Translations under genes and position numbers: made by a program
The notes under the pieces: model-generated
Database searches by the model: none
What the model saw: only the letters and a program-made list of their open reading frames with translations
Told to the model about the DNA's origin: nothing
Part shown: positions 1-7,198 of the stretch, in pieces
Position numbering within the stretch: position 1 is the stretch's first letter
Layout: every line of letters begins with the position of its first letter
From: an uncultured Lachnospiraceae bacterium
Lineage (GTDB): Bacteria > Bacillota > Clostridia > Lachnospirales > Lachnospiraceae
Direction of reading: 5' to 3'
DNA: 11,422 bases
NCBI GenBank assembly: GCA_949935685.1
Contig: CATLGN010000029.1
Coordinates: 1 to 11,422, forward strand

Positions 1-1
1 C

Positions 2-421
2 TATGTTATGATCCATGTGGAAGAAGATAAGACAACGGAAAAAACCGAGGGCATTATCCGGGAAATGGAAGACTTTTATCCGTTCCGCATTTCCTGCGAC
101 CGGAAAAAAATACACCAAATCGCAGAAACGCTGCGGCGCCGGCCGGCGCCGGACCGCTATATCCGCATCCATTTCAGACCCGTATCGGAGGAAACATGCC
201 GGGAAATTAACCGTCTGGAAGATCTGTCGCTCCTGCTTCGGGACAGGGCGGACAAGCGCTGTGTCATTGCCTGCGGAAAACCGCAGGCAATCCGGCTCCG
301 CAAAGCAATGCTGATTACCATGTGGGCACGGGAACTGGGAAAGGCGTGGCGTTACCGGATCTATGTTGCTTATCGCGGCACTTATATTTTTGTAGCGGAA
401 CTGGGAAAAGACATTTTATAA
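2..421 (+). CDS. Hypothetical protein, 3' part (5' end probably beyond window edge)
   Basis: I do not recognise this protein. The frame is open from the first bases of the window, so it is probably the C-terminal part of a longer gene. An ATG at position 8 could be a start, but the 7 bases before it cannot hold a ribosome binding site. From that ATG it would be 137 residues. The product is soluble-looking and strongly charged: an acidic N-terminal stretch (residues 1-22), then many Arg and Lys residues, with no membrane segment or signal peptide. The end is more hydrophobic and aromatic (WRYRIYVAYRGTYIFVAEL), as in a closing beta-sheet. Its stop codon lies in the loop of a hairpin terminator. 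A 16-bp palindrome at 135-150 and a perfect 10-bp hairpin at 267-290 lie inside the coding sequence. Confidence 0.6.
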   Translation, partial: YVMIHVEEDKTTEKTEGIIREMEDFYPFRISCDRKKIHQIAETLRRRPAPDRYIRIHFRPVSEETCREINRLEDLSLLLRDRADKRCVIACGKPQAIRLRKAMLITMWARELGKAWRYRIYVAYRGTYIFVAELGKDIL

Positions 422-440
422 CGTCTTTTCCCTTTTCCTT
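403..440 (+). terminator. Intrinsic terminator between convergent genes
   Basis: GGGAAAAGAC (403-412) pairs with GTCTTTTCCC (423-432) across a 10-nt loop that contains the stop codon of the upstream plus-strand gene. TTTTCCTT follows on the plus strand. On the minus strand the T-run lies inside the 3' half of the stem, so the hairpin may also help end the ABC operon, whose last stop is at 439-441. Use on the plus strand is better supported than on the minus strand. Confidence 0.7.
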
Positions 441-2295
441 AATCCAGCTCACACAGGCCGGTATAAAGCTGATAATATCTGCCCTTCTGCGCCAGCAGCG
501 CATCGTGATCGCCCCGCTCGATAATCTCGCCGTTTTCCAGCACCATAATGGCATTGGCGTTGCGGACCGTGGAAAGCCGGTGGGCGATCACAAGCGTCGT
601 CCGCTCCTCCATCAGGCGGTCCATACCGCGCTCGATCTGCTTTTCCGTCCTTGTATCGACCGAGCTGGTCGCCTCATCCAATATGAGAATCGGCGCGCGG
701 GAAACCGCTGCACGGGCAATGTTCAAAAGCTGCCGCTGCCCCTGACTCAGATTTGCGCCGTCTCCCTCCAGCACCGTATCATACCCCTGTTCCAGCCGCA
801 TAATAAAGGAATGGGCGCTGGCTGTCCTGGCGGCCTGTATAACTTCCTCATCGGTGGCGTCCAGTCTGCCGTAACGAATGTTTTCCATAACCGTTCCCGC
901 AAAAAGATGCGTGTCCTGCAGTACCATCGCCACATGGCGGCGCAGCGAATCTCTGCGGATGTCCCGGATGTCCACACCGTCAATCGAGATACAGCCGCTC
1001 TCTATGTCGTAAAAACGATTGATCAGATTGGTAATCGTCGTCTTTCCTGCACCGGTAGAGCCCACGAAAGCAATTTTTTGTCCGGGCTTTGCATACAGCG
1101 TAATATGCTGCAGAACCATTTTGTCAGGATGGTATCCAAAACTCACATCCTGCAATACGATCTCCGCGTGAAACGCCGGATTTTCCCGTTTAAACGCATA
1201 CGCTTCATTCCCGTCCGGCACATGCCAGCGCCACTTCCCGTCTTTCTCCTGAATGGAAAGCGCCGTCTCACTGTCCGCCGGCTCCTGCGCCTCGTCCATA
1301 ACCGCAAACACCCGCTCCGCCCCCGCCAGTGCGGAAAAAACAGTGTTCATCTGCATGGACAGCTCGTTAATGGGGCGGCTGAACTGTCTGGAATAATTGA
1401 CAAAGACCGTCAGTCCGCCCAGATCAAATCCTCTGAGCACACAGAGCATACCGCCGACCACAGCGGTCAACGTATAATTGATCTGGCTCATATTCCCCAT
1501 GACCGGCCCCATCATACCGCCGAAAAACTGCGCTCGGATCTGTTTTTCTTTGAGTGACGCATTATACCGTGCAAAATCCTGCATCGCACGGTCCTCGTGG
1601 CAGAATACTTTGACCACCTTCTGTCCGCTGACCGTCTCCTCGATATAGCCGTTCAGCTCTCCCAGAGCCGCCTGCTGCTCCTGATAATATTTCCGGCTCC
1701 GCTTTGCAATGCTCTGCACCGCTTTCAGCATCAGCGGCAGCATCACCAGCGTCACAATCGTCAGGTATACATTCGTATACAGCATCAGGGAAAAAGTCCC
1801 CACAATGCTGATCACACCGGCAATCACCTGCGCCAGCGTCTGATTCAGCATTTCTCCGACCGCATCCACATCGTTCGTAAAGCGGCTCATAATATCGCCG
1901 TGATAGTTATCGTCAAAATAACGCACCGGAAGTTTCTGCGTTCTGGCAAACAGATCGTTTCGCAGCCGCTGCAAGGCATCCTGCGCCACGGTAATCATTA
2001 TTTTCGCCTGAAAATACTGGGACAGAATCCCCGCAGCAAATATTACAAGCATAATCAGTATGGATCTGGCCAGAAACGCCACGCTTCCCTGTCCCGATGT
2101 CAGACCGTTGATCACCGGCCGCAGCATATATGAGCCCGCCAGAGAAGAAAGCGCGGTGACAACGACGCAAAACAATACCAGCATCAATTTCCCCTTATCC
2201 TGTTCCAGATAAGAGAACAATCGTTTCATCGTCTTTTTCGTATCCCGGGGCTTTCCAAATGCACGAAGCCCTTTCTGTCTTCGCGGTCCTGCCAT
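439..2295 (-). CDS. ABC exporter half-transporter, catalytic subunit (BmrD/TM288-like)
   Basis: Fused permease and ATPase of 618 residues. A basic N-terminal tail of about 24 residues precedes an ABC-type-1 membrane domain with six predicted helices (about 25-320), then the nucleotide-binding domain. Visible motifs are Walker A GSTGAGKT (412-419), Walker B ILILDE (D540, catalytic E541), switch histidine H572 (IAHRLS), and a changed signature LSQGQ (516-520) where LSGGQ is usual. The canonical Glu and His with a non-canonical signature mark it as the partner that completes a degenerate site in the upstream gene product. The ATG overlaps the upstream stop (TAATG), and GGAGGTGAG ends 7-8 nt before it, supporting translational coupling and this start. 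Heterodimeric exporters of this family usually move drugs, lipids or peptides; the substrate cannot be read from sequence. Confidence 0.93.
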   Translation of the reverse strand: MAGPRRQKGLRAFGKPRDTKKTMKRLFSYLEQDKGKLMLVLFCVVVTALSSLAGSYMLRPVINGLTSGQGSVAFLARSILIMLVIFAAGILSQYFQAKIMITVAQDALQRLRNDLFARTQKLPVRYFDDNYHGDIMSRFTNDVDAVGEMLNQTLAQVIAGVISIVGTFSLMLYTNVYLTIVTLVMLPLMLKAVQSIAKRSRKYYQEQQAALGELNGYIEETVSGQKVVKVFCHEDRAMQDFARYNASLKEKQIRAQFFGGMMGPVMGNMSQINYTLTAVVGGMLCVLRGFDLGGLTVFVNYSRQFSRPINELSMQMNTVFSALAGAERVFAVMDEAQEPADSETALSIQEKDGKWRWHVPDGNEAYAFKRENPAFHAEIVLQDVSFGYHPDKMVLQHITLYAKPGQKIAFVGSTGAGKTTITNLINRFYDIESGCISIDGVDIRDIRRDSLRRHVAMVLQDTHLFAGTVMENIRYGRLDATDEEVIQAARTASAHSFIMRLEQGYDTVLEGDGANLSQGQRQLLNIARAAVSRAPILILDEATSSVDTRTEKQIERGMDRLMEERTTLVIAHRLSTVRNANAIMVLENGEIIERGDHDALLAQKGRYYQLYTGLCELD

Positions 2296-4037
2296 TATGC
2301 GCTCACCTCCCTGTTCATCTGCGACTCATGGATCTCGCGGTAAGCGTCGCAGCGGGTCAGCAGCTCCGCATGTGTTCCCATATCCGCAATCCTGCCTTCC
2401 TCCATAACAATGATCTGGTCCGCATCCATAACGGATGTAATCCGCTGTGCAATAATAATCTTTGTCGTATCTTTCAGTTCATTGGCAAAACATTTGCGGA
2501 TCTCCGCCTCCGTCGCCGTATCGACTGCGCTCGTGCTGTCGTCCAATATGAGAATCCGCGGCTTTTTCAGCAGCGCTCTGGCAATGCACAGCCGCTGCTT
2601 CTGCCCGCCCGACACATTGACGCCGCCCTGACTTAAATTCGTTTCATACCCATCCGGGAAAGAAGCGATAAAGCCTGCCGCCTGTGCGGCAGCCGCGGCT
2701 GCCTGAACAGCGTCCATATCAGCCCTCTCGTCTCCCCATCGCAGGTTTTCTGCAATCGTGCCGGAAAAGAGCACATTTTTCTGCAGCACCATGCCGACGC
2801 CGTCCCGCAGATGCTGCAGGGAATACTCTCTTACGTCGATGTCGTCCACATAGACGCCGCCCGCATCGACATCATACAGACGGGGAATCAACTGTACCAG
2901 ACTGGTCTTACCGCAGCCGGTCGCTCCGATAATTCCCACCGTCTGCCCCGCCGGAATCGTAAACGAAATATCCGCCAGGACAGGCAGCGATTTTTTTCCG
3001 CTGCTTTTATAATAGGAAAACATGACATTCCGAAATTCGATTTTCCCCGCTCTGACAACCGCATCTTTTCGCGCCGCATCCGCATCCGTCAGGTCGACTT
3101 CCGTATCCAGCACCTCCGTAATCCGCTTCAATCCCGCAACCGCCCGGCTGCTCTGCAGCAGTACCATAGCCAGTATCATCAGCGACATCAAAACCTGCAC
3201 GATATATGTGGTAAATGCGGTCAGATCGCCTACCGGCATTGTCCCCAAAAGCACCTGTCTGCCGCCAAACCAGACGACCGCCAGCGTCGTCACGTTCATC
3301 GCCAGCATCATAATCGGCATATTCAAAATGACAACCCGGAATGCATGCATTCCCGCTTCCTTCAGCTCCGCGTTCGACCGGGCAGACTTTTCTTCCTCAA
3401 AATCGCCCCGGACAAAAGACTTGATAATCCGTATCCCCACCAGCGCTTCCTGTATGCGGGAATTGAGGGCGTCGATCTTTTTCTGCATAATTTCAAACCG
3501 CGGAAAGGCAATGCGGATTACAATGCCGATGGCGGCGGCCAAAAGCGGAATCACAATGACCAGAATAAGCGCCAGCTCCGCGTTCATCAGAAACGCCATG
3601 ATAATGGCGCCGATCAGCATCCCCGGCGCCCGCAGTAAAAGCCGCAGTCCCATCATGATGACATTCTGCACCTGTGTTATGTCATTCGTCAGCCGCGTAA
3701 TCAGCGAACCGGTACTGTACGTGTCAATATTCCGAAACGAAAAATCCTGTACCTTGCGAAACACGTCGCTGCGCAGATCAGCCGCAAAGCTGATAGCAGC
3801 CCGCGCCGAAAAGTAAGCGCCGCCGATGCCGCCCGCCATCATGACCGCCGCGGTCAACAGCATGACCAGACCCATGCGGATAATAAACGATATATCATGC
3901 TGTACCGCACCGATATTGATAATGTCCGCCATAAACGAGGGCAGCAGCACCTCTCCCACCACTTCCGTTACCATCAGGATCGGGCCGAAAACAAACGATT
4001 TCCAATATGGCCTGATATATTTTCCATACCGCTTCAT
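2295..4037 (-). CDS. ABC exporter half-transporter with degenerate ATPase site (BmrC/TM287-like)
   Basis: Fused permease and ATPase of 580 residues, first gene of the exporter operon. Six predicted membrane helices fill about residues 10-310. The nucleotide-binding domain has Walker A GATGCGKT (371-378, K377) and an intact signature VSGGQ (475-479). However, the residue after the Walker B aspartate is Asp (D500 in ILILDDSTS) instead of the catalytic Glu, and the switch histidine is Gln (Q531 in IIAQRI). Both changes are typical of the degenerate half of heterodimeric exporters such as TM287/288 and BmrCD, so this subunit should bind ATP at its own site but hydrolyse it poorly. The start has GGGGAGG about 7 nt upstream. 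It overlaps the next gene by one base. A sigma-A-type promoter lies 36-64 bp upstream. No drug-responsive regulator gene is adjacent. Confidence 0.93.
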   Translation of the reverse strand: MKRYGKYIRPYWKSFVFGPILMVTEVVGEVLLPSFMADIINIGAVQHDISFIIRMGLVMLLTAAVMMAGGIGGAYFSARAAISFAADLRSDVFRKVQDFSFRNIDTYSTGSLITRLTNDITQVQNVIMMGLRLLLRAPGMLIGAIIMAFLMNAELALILVIVIPLLAAAIGIVIRIAFPRFEIMQKKIDALNSRIQEALVGIRIIKSFVRGDFEEEKSARSNAELKEAGMHAFRVVILNMPIMMLAMNVTTLAVVWFGGRQVLLGTMPVGDLTAFTTYIVQVLMSLMILAMVLLQSSRAVAGLKRITEVLDTEVDLTDADAARKDAVVRAGKIEFRNVMFSYYKSSGKKSLPVLADISFTIPAGQTVGIIGATGCGKTSLVQLIPRLYDVDAGGVYVDDIDVREYSLQHLRDGVGMVLQKNVLFSGTIAENLRWGDERADMDAVQAAAAAAQAAGFIASFPDGYETNLSQGGVNVSGGQKQRLCIARALLKKPRILILDDSTSAVDTATEAEIRKCFANELKDTTKIIIAQRITSVMDADQIIVMEEGRIADMGTHAELLTRCDAYREIHESQMNREVSA

Positions 4038-4072
4038 ATCATACCTCCCCTAATTTTTCTGATTAAATTTTG

Positions 4073-4101
4073 ATATTACAACCATTTTTTGCCACTGTCA
4101 A
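4073..4101 (-). promoter_or_regulatory. Sigma-A-type promoter of the ABC exporter operon
   Basis: On the minus strand, a perfect -35 TTGACA (4101-4096) is followed by a 17-nt spacer and TAATAT (4078-4073, 4 of 6 consensus bases). Transcription would start near 4066, leaving a leader of about 30 nt with the ribosome binding site. Confidence 0.6.
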
Positions 4102-4239
4102 TGAATGCGGGCTGAAATTCATAAAGATTTCACAAAAAGACAATCGTTATGGGCAATGCGAAGGATAAAAGCCGCCGCCCACAAAACTGGTCTGGTTAAT
4201 TTTTCTCTTATTGGCTATTTATCGAATGCCAAATCTGCG

Positions 4240-4245
4240 TATACT
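4240..4245 (+). promoter_or_regulatory. Possible -10 box of the ECF S-component gene
   Basis: TATACT (5 of 6 consensus bases) lies 28 bp before the gene start, in an AT-rich stretch. I see no good -35 at 16-18 bp; TTGGCT at 4211-4216 is too far. The remaining sequence between the two divergent genes (4102-4239) shows no riboswitch fold that I recognise. A start near 4252 would leave too short a leader for one. Confidence 0.3.
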
Positions 4246-4272
4246 GTTTTTAGAAAAAAGGAGGGAATCATC

Positions 4273-4893
4273 ATGCAAAATCAGAAAGCATATCAGATTG
4301 CCGCCACCGGTCTGATCGCGGCACTTTCCTATGTTGTATTTACTTTTTTACAGATCAAAATCACCCTGCCGGGCGGAGACGCGACTTCCATCCATCTGGG
4401 AAATGCGGTATGTGTCCTCGGAGCCCTGATACTGGGCGGTACATATGGCGGTCTGGGCGGCGCCATCGGCATGACAATCGGCGATCTCCTCGATCCGGTC
4501 TATGTCATCTATGCGCCGAAAACCTTTATTCTCAAATTCTGCATCGGCATCATTACCGGCTTTGTGGCGCACAGGCTCGGTCATATCACCGATAGCAACG
4601 ACAGAAAACATATTTTCCACTGGACCCTGCTCTCCGGCGGCGCAGGACTTCTGTTCAACGCCGTGTTCGATCCCCTGGTCGGATATTTTTATAAACTGCT
4701 TATTCTCGGAAAACCCGCGGCGGAAGTCGTGCTTGCCTACAATGTGGCATCGTCTTCCTTCAACGCCATAACCTCCCTGATCGCCGCGACGGCCGTCTAT
4801 ATGGCGCTGCTTCCCACATTAAAAAGAGCGGGATTGCTATATGGGATAAACGAAAAAGGTCTTTCCGGCCGGCATAAAAAGAGAAGCGCGTAA
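4273..4893 (+). CDS. ECF transporter S component (vitamin-type substrate-binding membrane protein)
   Basis: Integral membrane protein of 206 residues, about the usual size of an ECF S-component. Five or six hydrophobic segments are visible, beginning with TGLIAALSYVVFTFLQIKI. The order of motifs, with IHLGNA after the first segment, then a Gly-rich helix (GGTYGGLGGAIGMTIGDLLDP) and YAPKTFILKF, resembles the family once called DUF1393 (ECF-RfnT-like, PF07155), which includes S-components for thiamine precursors and other vitamins. The S subunit captures the substrate and docks onto a shared EcfAA'T energising module, which is not encoded in this window. The frame is open further upstream, but AAGGAGGG at 4258-4265 sits 7 nt before ATG 4273 and residues before it look non-coding. 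The final KKRSA codons form one arm of the opposing operon's terminator. Substrate unknown; a B6 compound is possible given the kinase nearby, but this is inference. Confidence 0.8.
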   Translation: MQNQKAYQIAATGLIAALSYVVFTFLQIKITLPGGDATSIHLGNAVCVLGALILGGTYGGLGGAIGMTIGDLLDPVYVIYAPKTFILKFCIGIITGFVAHRLGHITDSNDRKHIFHWTLLSGGAGLLFNAVFDPLVGYFYKLLILGKPAAEVVLAYNVASSSFNAITSLIAATAVYMALLPTLKRAGLLYGINEKGLSGRHKKRSA

Positions 4894-4904
4894 ACGCGCT
4901 TCTC
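4876..4904 (-). terminator. Intrinsic terminator of the padR-pspC operon, embedded in the ECF gene
   Basis: On the minus strand, GAGAAGCGCG (4904-4895), loop TTTA, CGCGCTTCTC (4890-4881) and then TTTTT (4880-4876) form a classic intrinsic terminator, starting 8 nt after the pspC stop codon. On the plus strand no T-run follows, so it is oriented for the minus-strand operon. The hairpin covers the last five codons and the stop of the converging ECF gene. Confidence 0.85.
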
Positions 4905-4912
4905 CGCCAGCT

Positions 4913-5113
4913 TCAATATTCCGCATCAGGCATAATCACCGCCGCAATAAAATAGATCAGAACCGCCATCCCAAAGCTGAAAAAGATAAACAAAATCCAG
5001 AGAATCCGTATCACCGTGGGATCCACATTCAGATATTCCCCCACGCCGCCGCATACGCCGCATAACATCCTGTTCGTTCTGCTTCTGGTCAGCTTTTTAA
5101 AATCATTGTTCAT
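4913..5113 (-). CDS. PspC domain membrane protein
   Basis: Small membrane protein of 66 residues made almost entirely of one PspC domain: KKLTRSRTNRMLCGVCGGV, then EYLNVDPTVIRILWIL and one long hydrophobic stretch (about 36-61). PspC-like proteins sit in the cytoplasmic membrane; in proteobacteria PspC senses envelope stress, but for stand-alone Firmicute forms the role is less clear. Three in-frame ATGs exist (5134, 5119, 5113). I chose 5113 because GGGAGG (5127-5122) lies 8 nt before it, while the others are too close to it or upstream of it. The gene overlaps the end of the DUF4097 gene by 11 nt and is last in the operon, with a terminator right after its stop. Confidence 0.88.
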   Translation of the reverse strand: MNNDFKKLTRSRTNRMLCGVCGGVGEYLNVDPTVIRILWILFIFFSFGMAVLIYFIAAVIMPDAEY

Positions 5114-6068
5114 TTTCATTTCCTCCCTTTTCATAAAAGTCTACGGTAATTTCTCCCATTGCACAGGACAAATCCATATTCTTTTCCGCCTGATTCCGAT
5201 AAGCATGTTCCCCGGCCGAAATTCCGTCGGACAGATCCGCGATTACAATACTGCCGGCCGCACAATCCGTATGATAGTCAAAATCTTCCGCATTTCCTTC
5301 CACTGCCAGCGCGATTTTTCCCATAGCGCATTCCGCTTCCACACTGCCTGAAACGGCGCCCTGCCAGGAAAATGTGCCGACGCCGCCTTCAATGACCAGA
5401 TCGGTCACTGCAGCGTCCGTCACCACCATCTCACCGGCGGCAAATTCGGCCTCCAGCTTATCCGCATCCAACCCGTTTATCGTAAACTGCCCCGCTCCCG
5501 CATTCATCGAAATCTCACGCGCTTTCAGGCCGTTTGCCTGAAACATGCATCCGCCGACATCGATTTCTGCTTCGTCCAGCGCGGCTTCGGCGGGAATATA
5601 CAGAATTATCCTGGTATCACGTTTCTTCCCGTTCTTTTTATCGTACCGGGAAATGACAGACAGACGGCCGTCTTCCACATAAAACCACAGCTTATCCGCA
5701 TCCTCCGCCCGAATCCCAAATGTATCGGCATCCGTCTCCCTTATCGTCAACTCGCAGCCGCCGGCGTTTACCAGCAATTGACTGACCTCGCCGATGTCCG
5801 CAAGTTCCAGATTCTCATAGTCTCCCGACTGTGACGGCACAAACTCCATCACCGGCCCCATTTGCTCCAACAGTTTCCCGTCCAAATCCAGATCAAACGA
5901 TTCCCAGAAATCGCTGTCTGCGGATTTCCCTGCCCCACTGTATACCGCCTGCGCCAGCAGATCAGCCGCTTGTTCCCGTCCGCCGCACATACGGCCGATC
6001 AGCATACATGCCGCGCCGATGCCCGCCATAATACCAAACACCGCCAAAACTTTCCAACCCCGCTTCAT
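5103..6068 (-). CDS. DUF4097 family beta-repeat protein, membrane-anchored
   Basis: Protein of 321 residues. An N-terminal hydrophobic helix (about 5-25, WKVLAVFGIMAGIGAACMLI after a basic MKRG) serves as signal anchor. The rest is a repetitive beta-rich domain of DUF4097 type (PF13349, a putative adhesin-like beta-helix), with recurring patterns such as DVGGCMFQANGL, NAGAGQFTINGL, EFAAGEMVVTDA and CAMGEITVDF. It is expected on the outer face of the membrane. The same frame is open well upstream, but ATG 6068 overlaps the stop of the HAAS gene as ATGA and has GGAGGTG about 8 nt before it, so this is the start. No enzymatic motif is visible. The partners in this operon suggest a sensing or structural envelope role; the actual function of the family is not established. 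Confidence 0.85.
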   Translation of the reverse strand: MKRGWKVLAVFGIMAGIGAACMLIGRMCGGREQAADLLAQAVYSGAGKSADSDFWESFDLDLDGKLLEQMGPVMEFVPSQSGDYENLELADIGEVSQLLVNAGGCELTIRETDADTFGIRAEDADKLWFYVEDGRLSVISRYDKKNGKKRDTRIILYIPAEAALDEAEIDVGGCMFQANGLKAREISMNAGAGQFTINGLDADKLEAEFAAGEMVVTDAAVTDLVIEGGVGTFSWQGAVSGSVEAECAMGKIALAVEGNAEDFDYHTDCAAGSIVIADLSDGISAGEHAYRNQAEKNMDLSCAMGEITVDFYEKGGNENEQ

Positions 6069-6778
6069 TGTTTTGCACCTCCGCGTCGTTTTCCGTGAAA
6101 GGGCCTTCTGCATAAATCCACCGCTGCCCGAAACAGGCAGACACTGCTTTTCATCACAATCCAGCCAAAGAGCCATGTGATCATCCCACCGACAGCCGTT
6201 ACCAGCAGTCCGCACCCAAACAGAATGAGCGCACCGGCAGGCGAAACGAATAGTTTCGCAATCCCGCCCACGGCGATTGCCACGCCGCTGCACAGTACAA
6301 CCAGACCGATCACCAGAAACAAAAGCAGAACCGCCGCGATCAGCAGCACGATCGTTGCGATCACCGCAACGGCCGCCGCCGCAATCGGAATGCACACAGG
6401 GCCAAGCAGGACACAGAGCAAAACGATGCACAGCAGTTTCCATATGTTCATGCCGGCCTTTTTCCGCGCTTTCTCCACCGGCGGCGGATTCTGCGATTCC
6501 TGTTTCTGTTCCGCCGCCCGCGCCGGAACGAATTTTTCCTCTCCGTCGGAAAACCCATGTTCGGTAAATTCCCCGTTTTCCTGTCTTCCGCTCATGCCGC
6601 CCCGGATGCTCTGCGCCAGCTTTTCCGGCGAACCCCATTCCTCCAGAATTTGTTCTTCCTTTTCCGGTCCTGCATCGTCCAGATAGTCGTTATAATACTG
6701 CAACGCCGCATCTCTTTCCTCTGATGAAACGTCATAAAGGGCATTTTGAAATGCCTGCATGAATTCCGTACGATTCAT
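6065..6778 (-). CDS. HAAS/DUF1700 domain membrane protein
   Basis: Protein of 237 residues. The N-terminal 60 residues (MNRTEFMQAFQNAL through YYNDYLDDAGPEKEEQILEEWGSPEKLAQSI) match the HAAS/DUF1700 pattern, a small helical domain usually paired with PadR regulators. A polar, variable linker (about 61-105) follows, then a very hydrophobic region (about 108-215) with four or so membrane helices rich in Ile, Val, Leu, Ala and Gly, and a short basic tail. Start ATG 6778 overlaps the padR stop as ATGA, and AGGGAGGG sits about 8 nt upstream. The pairing with PadR and DUF4097 is a recurring Firmicute arrangement. The helical domain has been proposed to interact with partner proteins; what it senses is not known. 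Confidence 0.88.
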   Translation of the reverse strand: MNRTEFMQAFQNALYDVSSEERDAALQYYNDYLDDAGPEKEEQILEEWGSPEKLAQSIRGGMSGRQENGEFTEHGFSDGEEKFVPARAAEQKQESQNPPPVEKARKKAGMNIWKLLCIVLLCVLLGPVCIPIAAAAVAVIATIVLLIAAVLLLFLVIGLVVLCSGVAIAVGGIAKLFVSPAGALILFGCGLLVTAVGGMITWLFGWIVMKSSVCLFRAAVDLCRRPFHGKRRGGAKQ

Positions 6779-7098
6779 GTGTCAATCCCTCCCTGAAAAA
6801 TTCCGGTAATCTTCGCCGCGTACAGCGACCACTCACCCTCATACAGATTGAGCTGCAGCCTGCCTTTCTCCGTTATCTTATAGTACCGTCTGTTCCTTCC
6901 CCCGCACTCTCTGTCATATACCTCCAGACATTCGTCCTTCTGCAGCCTGCGGAGCACCGGATAAAGTGTCGATTCCGACACTTCGATCGCGCCCCGGACT
7001 TCCTGTGTGATCTTATATCCGTAAGTGCCCTCCGCCTTTCTGGATATGACCGCCAGCACGATTGCATCTAACAGCGCTGCCCCTGTATTAAATACCAT
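6775..7098 (-). CDS. PadR family transcriptional regulator
   Basis: Compact regulator of 107 residues with a PadR winged helix: LLDAIVLAVISRKAEGTYGYKIT (helices 1-2), ESTLYPVLRRLQKDECLE (recognition helix; STLYP is typical) and the wing CGGRNRRYYKITEKG, followed by a short C-terminal dimerisation helix. This is the small (PadR-s2-like) form, which usually represses its own operon and is often released by a small molecule. A GTG at 7116 is in frame, but AAAGGAG at 7110-7104 lies inside that extension and at good distance from ATG 7098, which I take as the start. It is the first gene of the operon and overlaps the next by 4 nt. Two inverted repeats in its promoter are the likely autoregulatory operators. 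Confidence 0.93.
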   Translation of the reverse strand: MVFNTGAALLDAIVLAVISRKAEGTYGYKITQEVRGAIEVSESTLYPVLRRLQKDECLEVYDRECGGRNRRYYKITEKGRLQLNLYEGEWSLYAAKITGIFQGGIDT

Positions 7099-7115
7099 CG
7101 CTCCGCTCCTTTCCA

Positions 7116-7140
7116 CAATATTATATGCTGTATAATATTG
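7116..7140. promoter_or_regulatory. Probable PadR operator 1 (perfect inverted repeat)
   Basis: CAATATTATA (7116-7125), a 5-nt spacer, then its exact reverse complement TATAATATTG (7131-7140). It lies between the predicted padR transcription start (about 7145) and the padR ribosome binding site, where a bound dimer would block transcription. Binding by this PadR is inferred from position and symmetry. Confidence 0.6.
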
Positions 7141-7168
7141 TTTACAACAATACTATATATCGTATAAT
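7141..7168 (+). promoter_or_regulatory. Divergent plus-strand promoter reading into the fold-back element
   Basis: TTTACA (7141-7146, 5 of 6) with a 16-nt spacer and a perfect TATAAT (7163-7168). Transcription would start near 7175 and run through the fold-back element towards the kinase gene. It overlaps both the padR promoter and operator 2, so a bound PadR could control both directions. AT-rich DNA produces -10 matches easily, so confidence is moderate. Confidence 0.4.
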
Positions 7169-7172
7169 ATTA
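7148..7172. promoter_or_regulatory. Probable PadR operator 2 (imperfect copy)
   Basis: CAATACTATA (7148-7157), a 5-nt spacer and TATAATATTA (7163-7172); 8 of 10 positions pair, and the layout is the same as operator 1. The centres of the two operators are 32 bp apart, close to three helical turns, so two dimers would bind on the same DNA face. This copy covers the -10 of padR and the -10 of the divergent promoter. Confidence 0.5.
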
Positions 7173-7180
7173 TTTGTCAA
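7152..7180 (-). promoter_or_regulatory. Sigma-A-type promoter of the padR-pspC operon
   Basis: On the minus strand, a perfect -35 TTGACA (7180-7175), a 17-nt spacer and TATAGT (7157-7152, 5 of 6). The predicted start is near 7145, giving a leader of about 45 nt that contains operator 1. A weaker second promoter, TTGTAA (7147-7142) with a 16-nt spacer and TATAAT (7125-7120), may also exist but would start almost at the ribosome binding site. Confidence 0.7.
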
Positions 7181-7198
7181 CAGGTAATTGCAAAACAA

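Noticed and set aside
135..150. 16-bp palindrome GGCGCCGGCCGGCGCC
   Set aside because: It lies in an Arg/Pro/Ala-coding GC-rich stretch, where such symmetry can arise from codon use; no further support for a site.
322..1557. 411-residue plus-strand open frame
   Set aside because: Antisense to the ABC exporter subunit, which has complete motifs; the plus-strand translation is rich in His, Arg and Gln with no domain, and has no ribosome binding site.
4102..4239. Vitamin riboswitch upstream of the ECF gene
   Set aside because: I see no TPP, FMN or cobalamin riboswitch core, and the probable -10 at 4240 places the transcription start downstream of this region.
4105..4272. Upstream extension of the ECF gene to ATG 4105
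   Set aside because: The extension is basic and unlike the family N-terminus; the strong ribosome binding site at 4258-4265 marks ATG 4273.
6069..6638. Upstream extension of the DUF4097 gene
   Set aside because: It lies out of frame within the HAAS gene; ATG 6068 has a ribosome binding site and a 4-nt coupling overlap.
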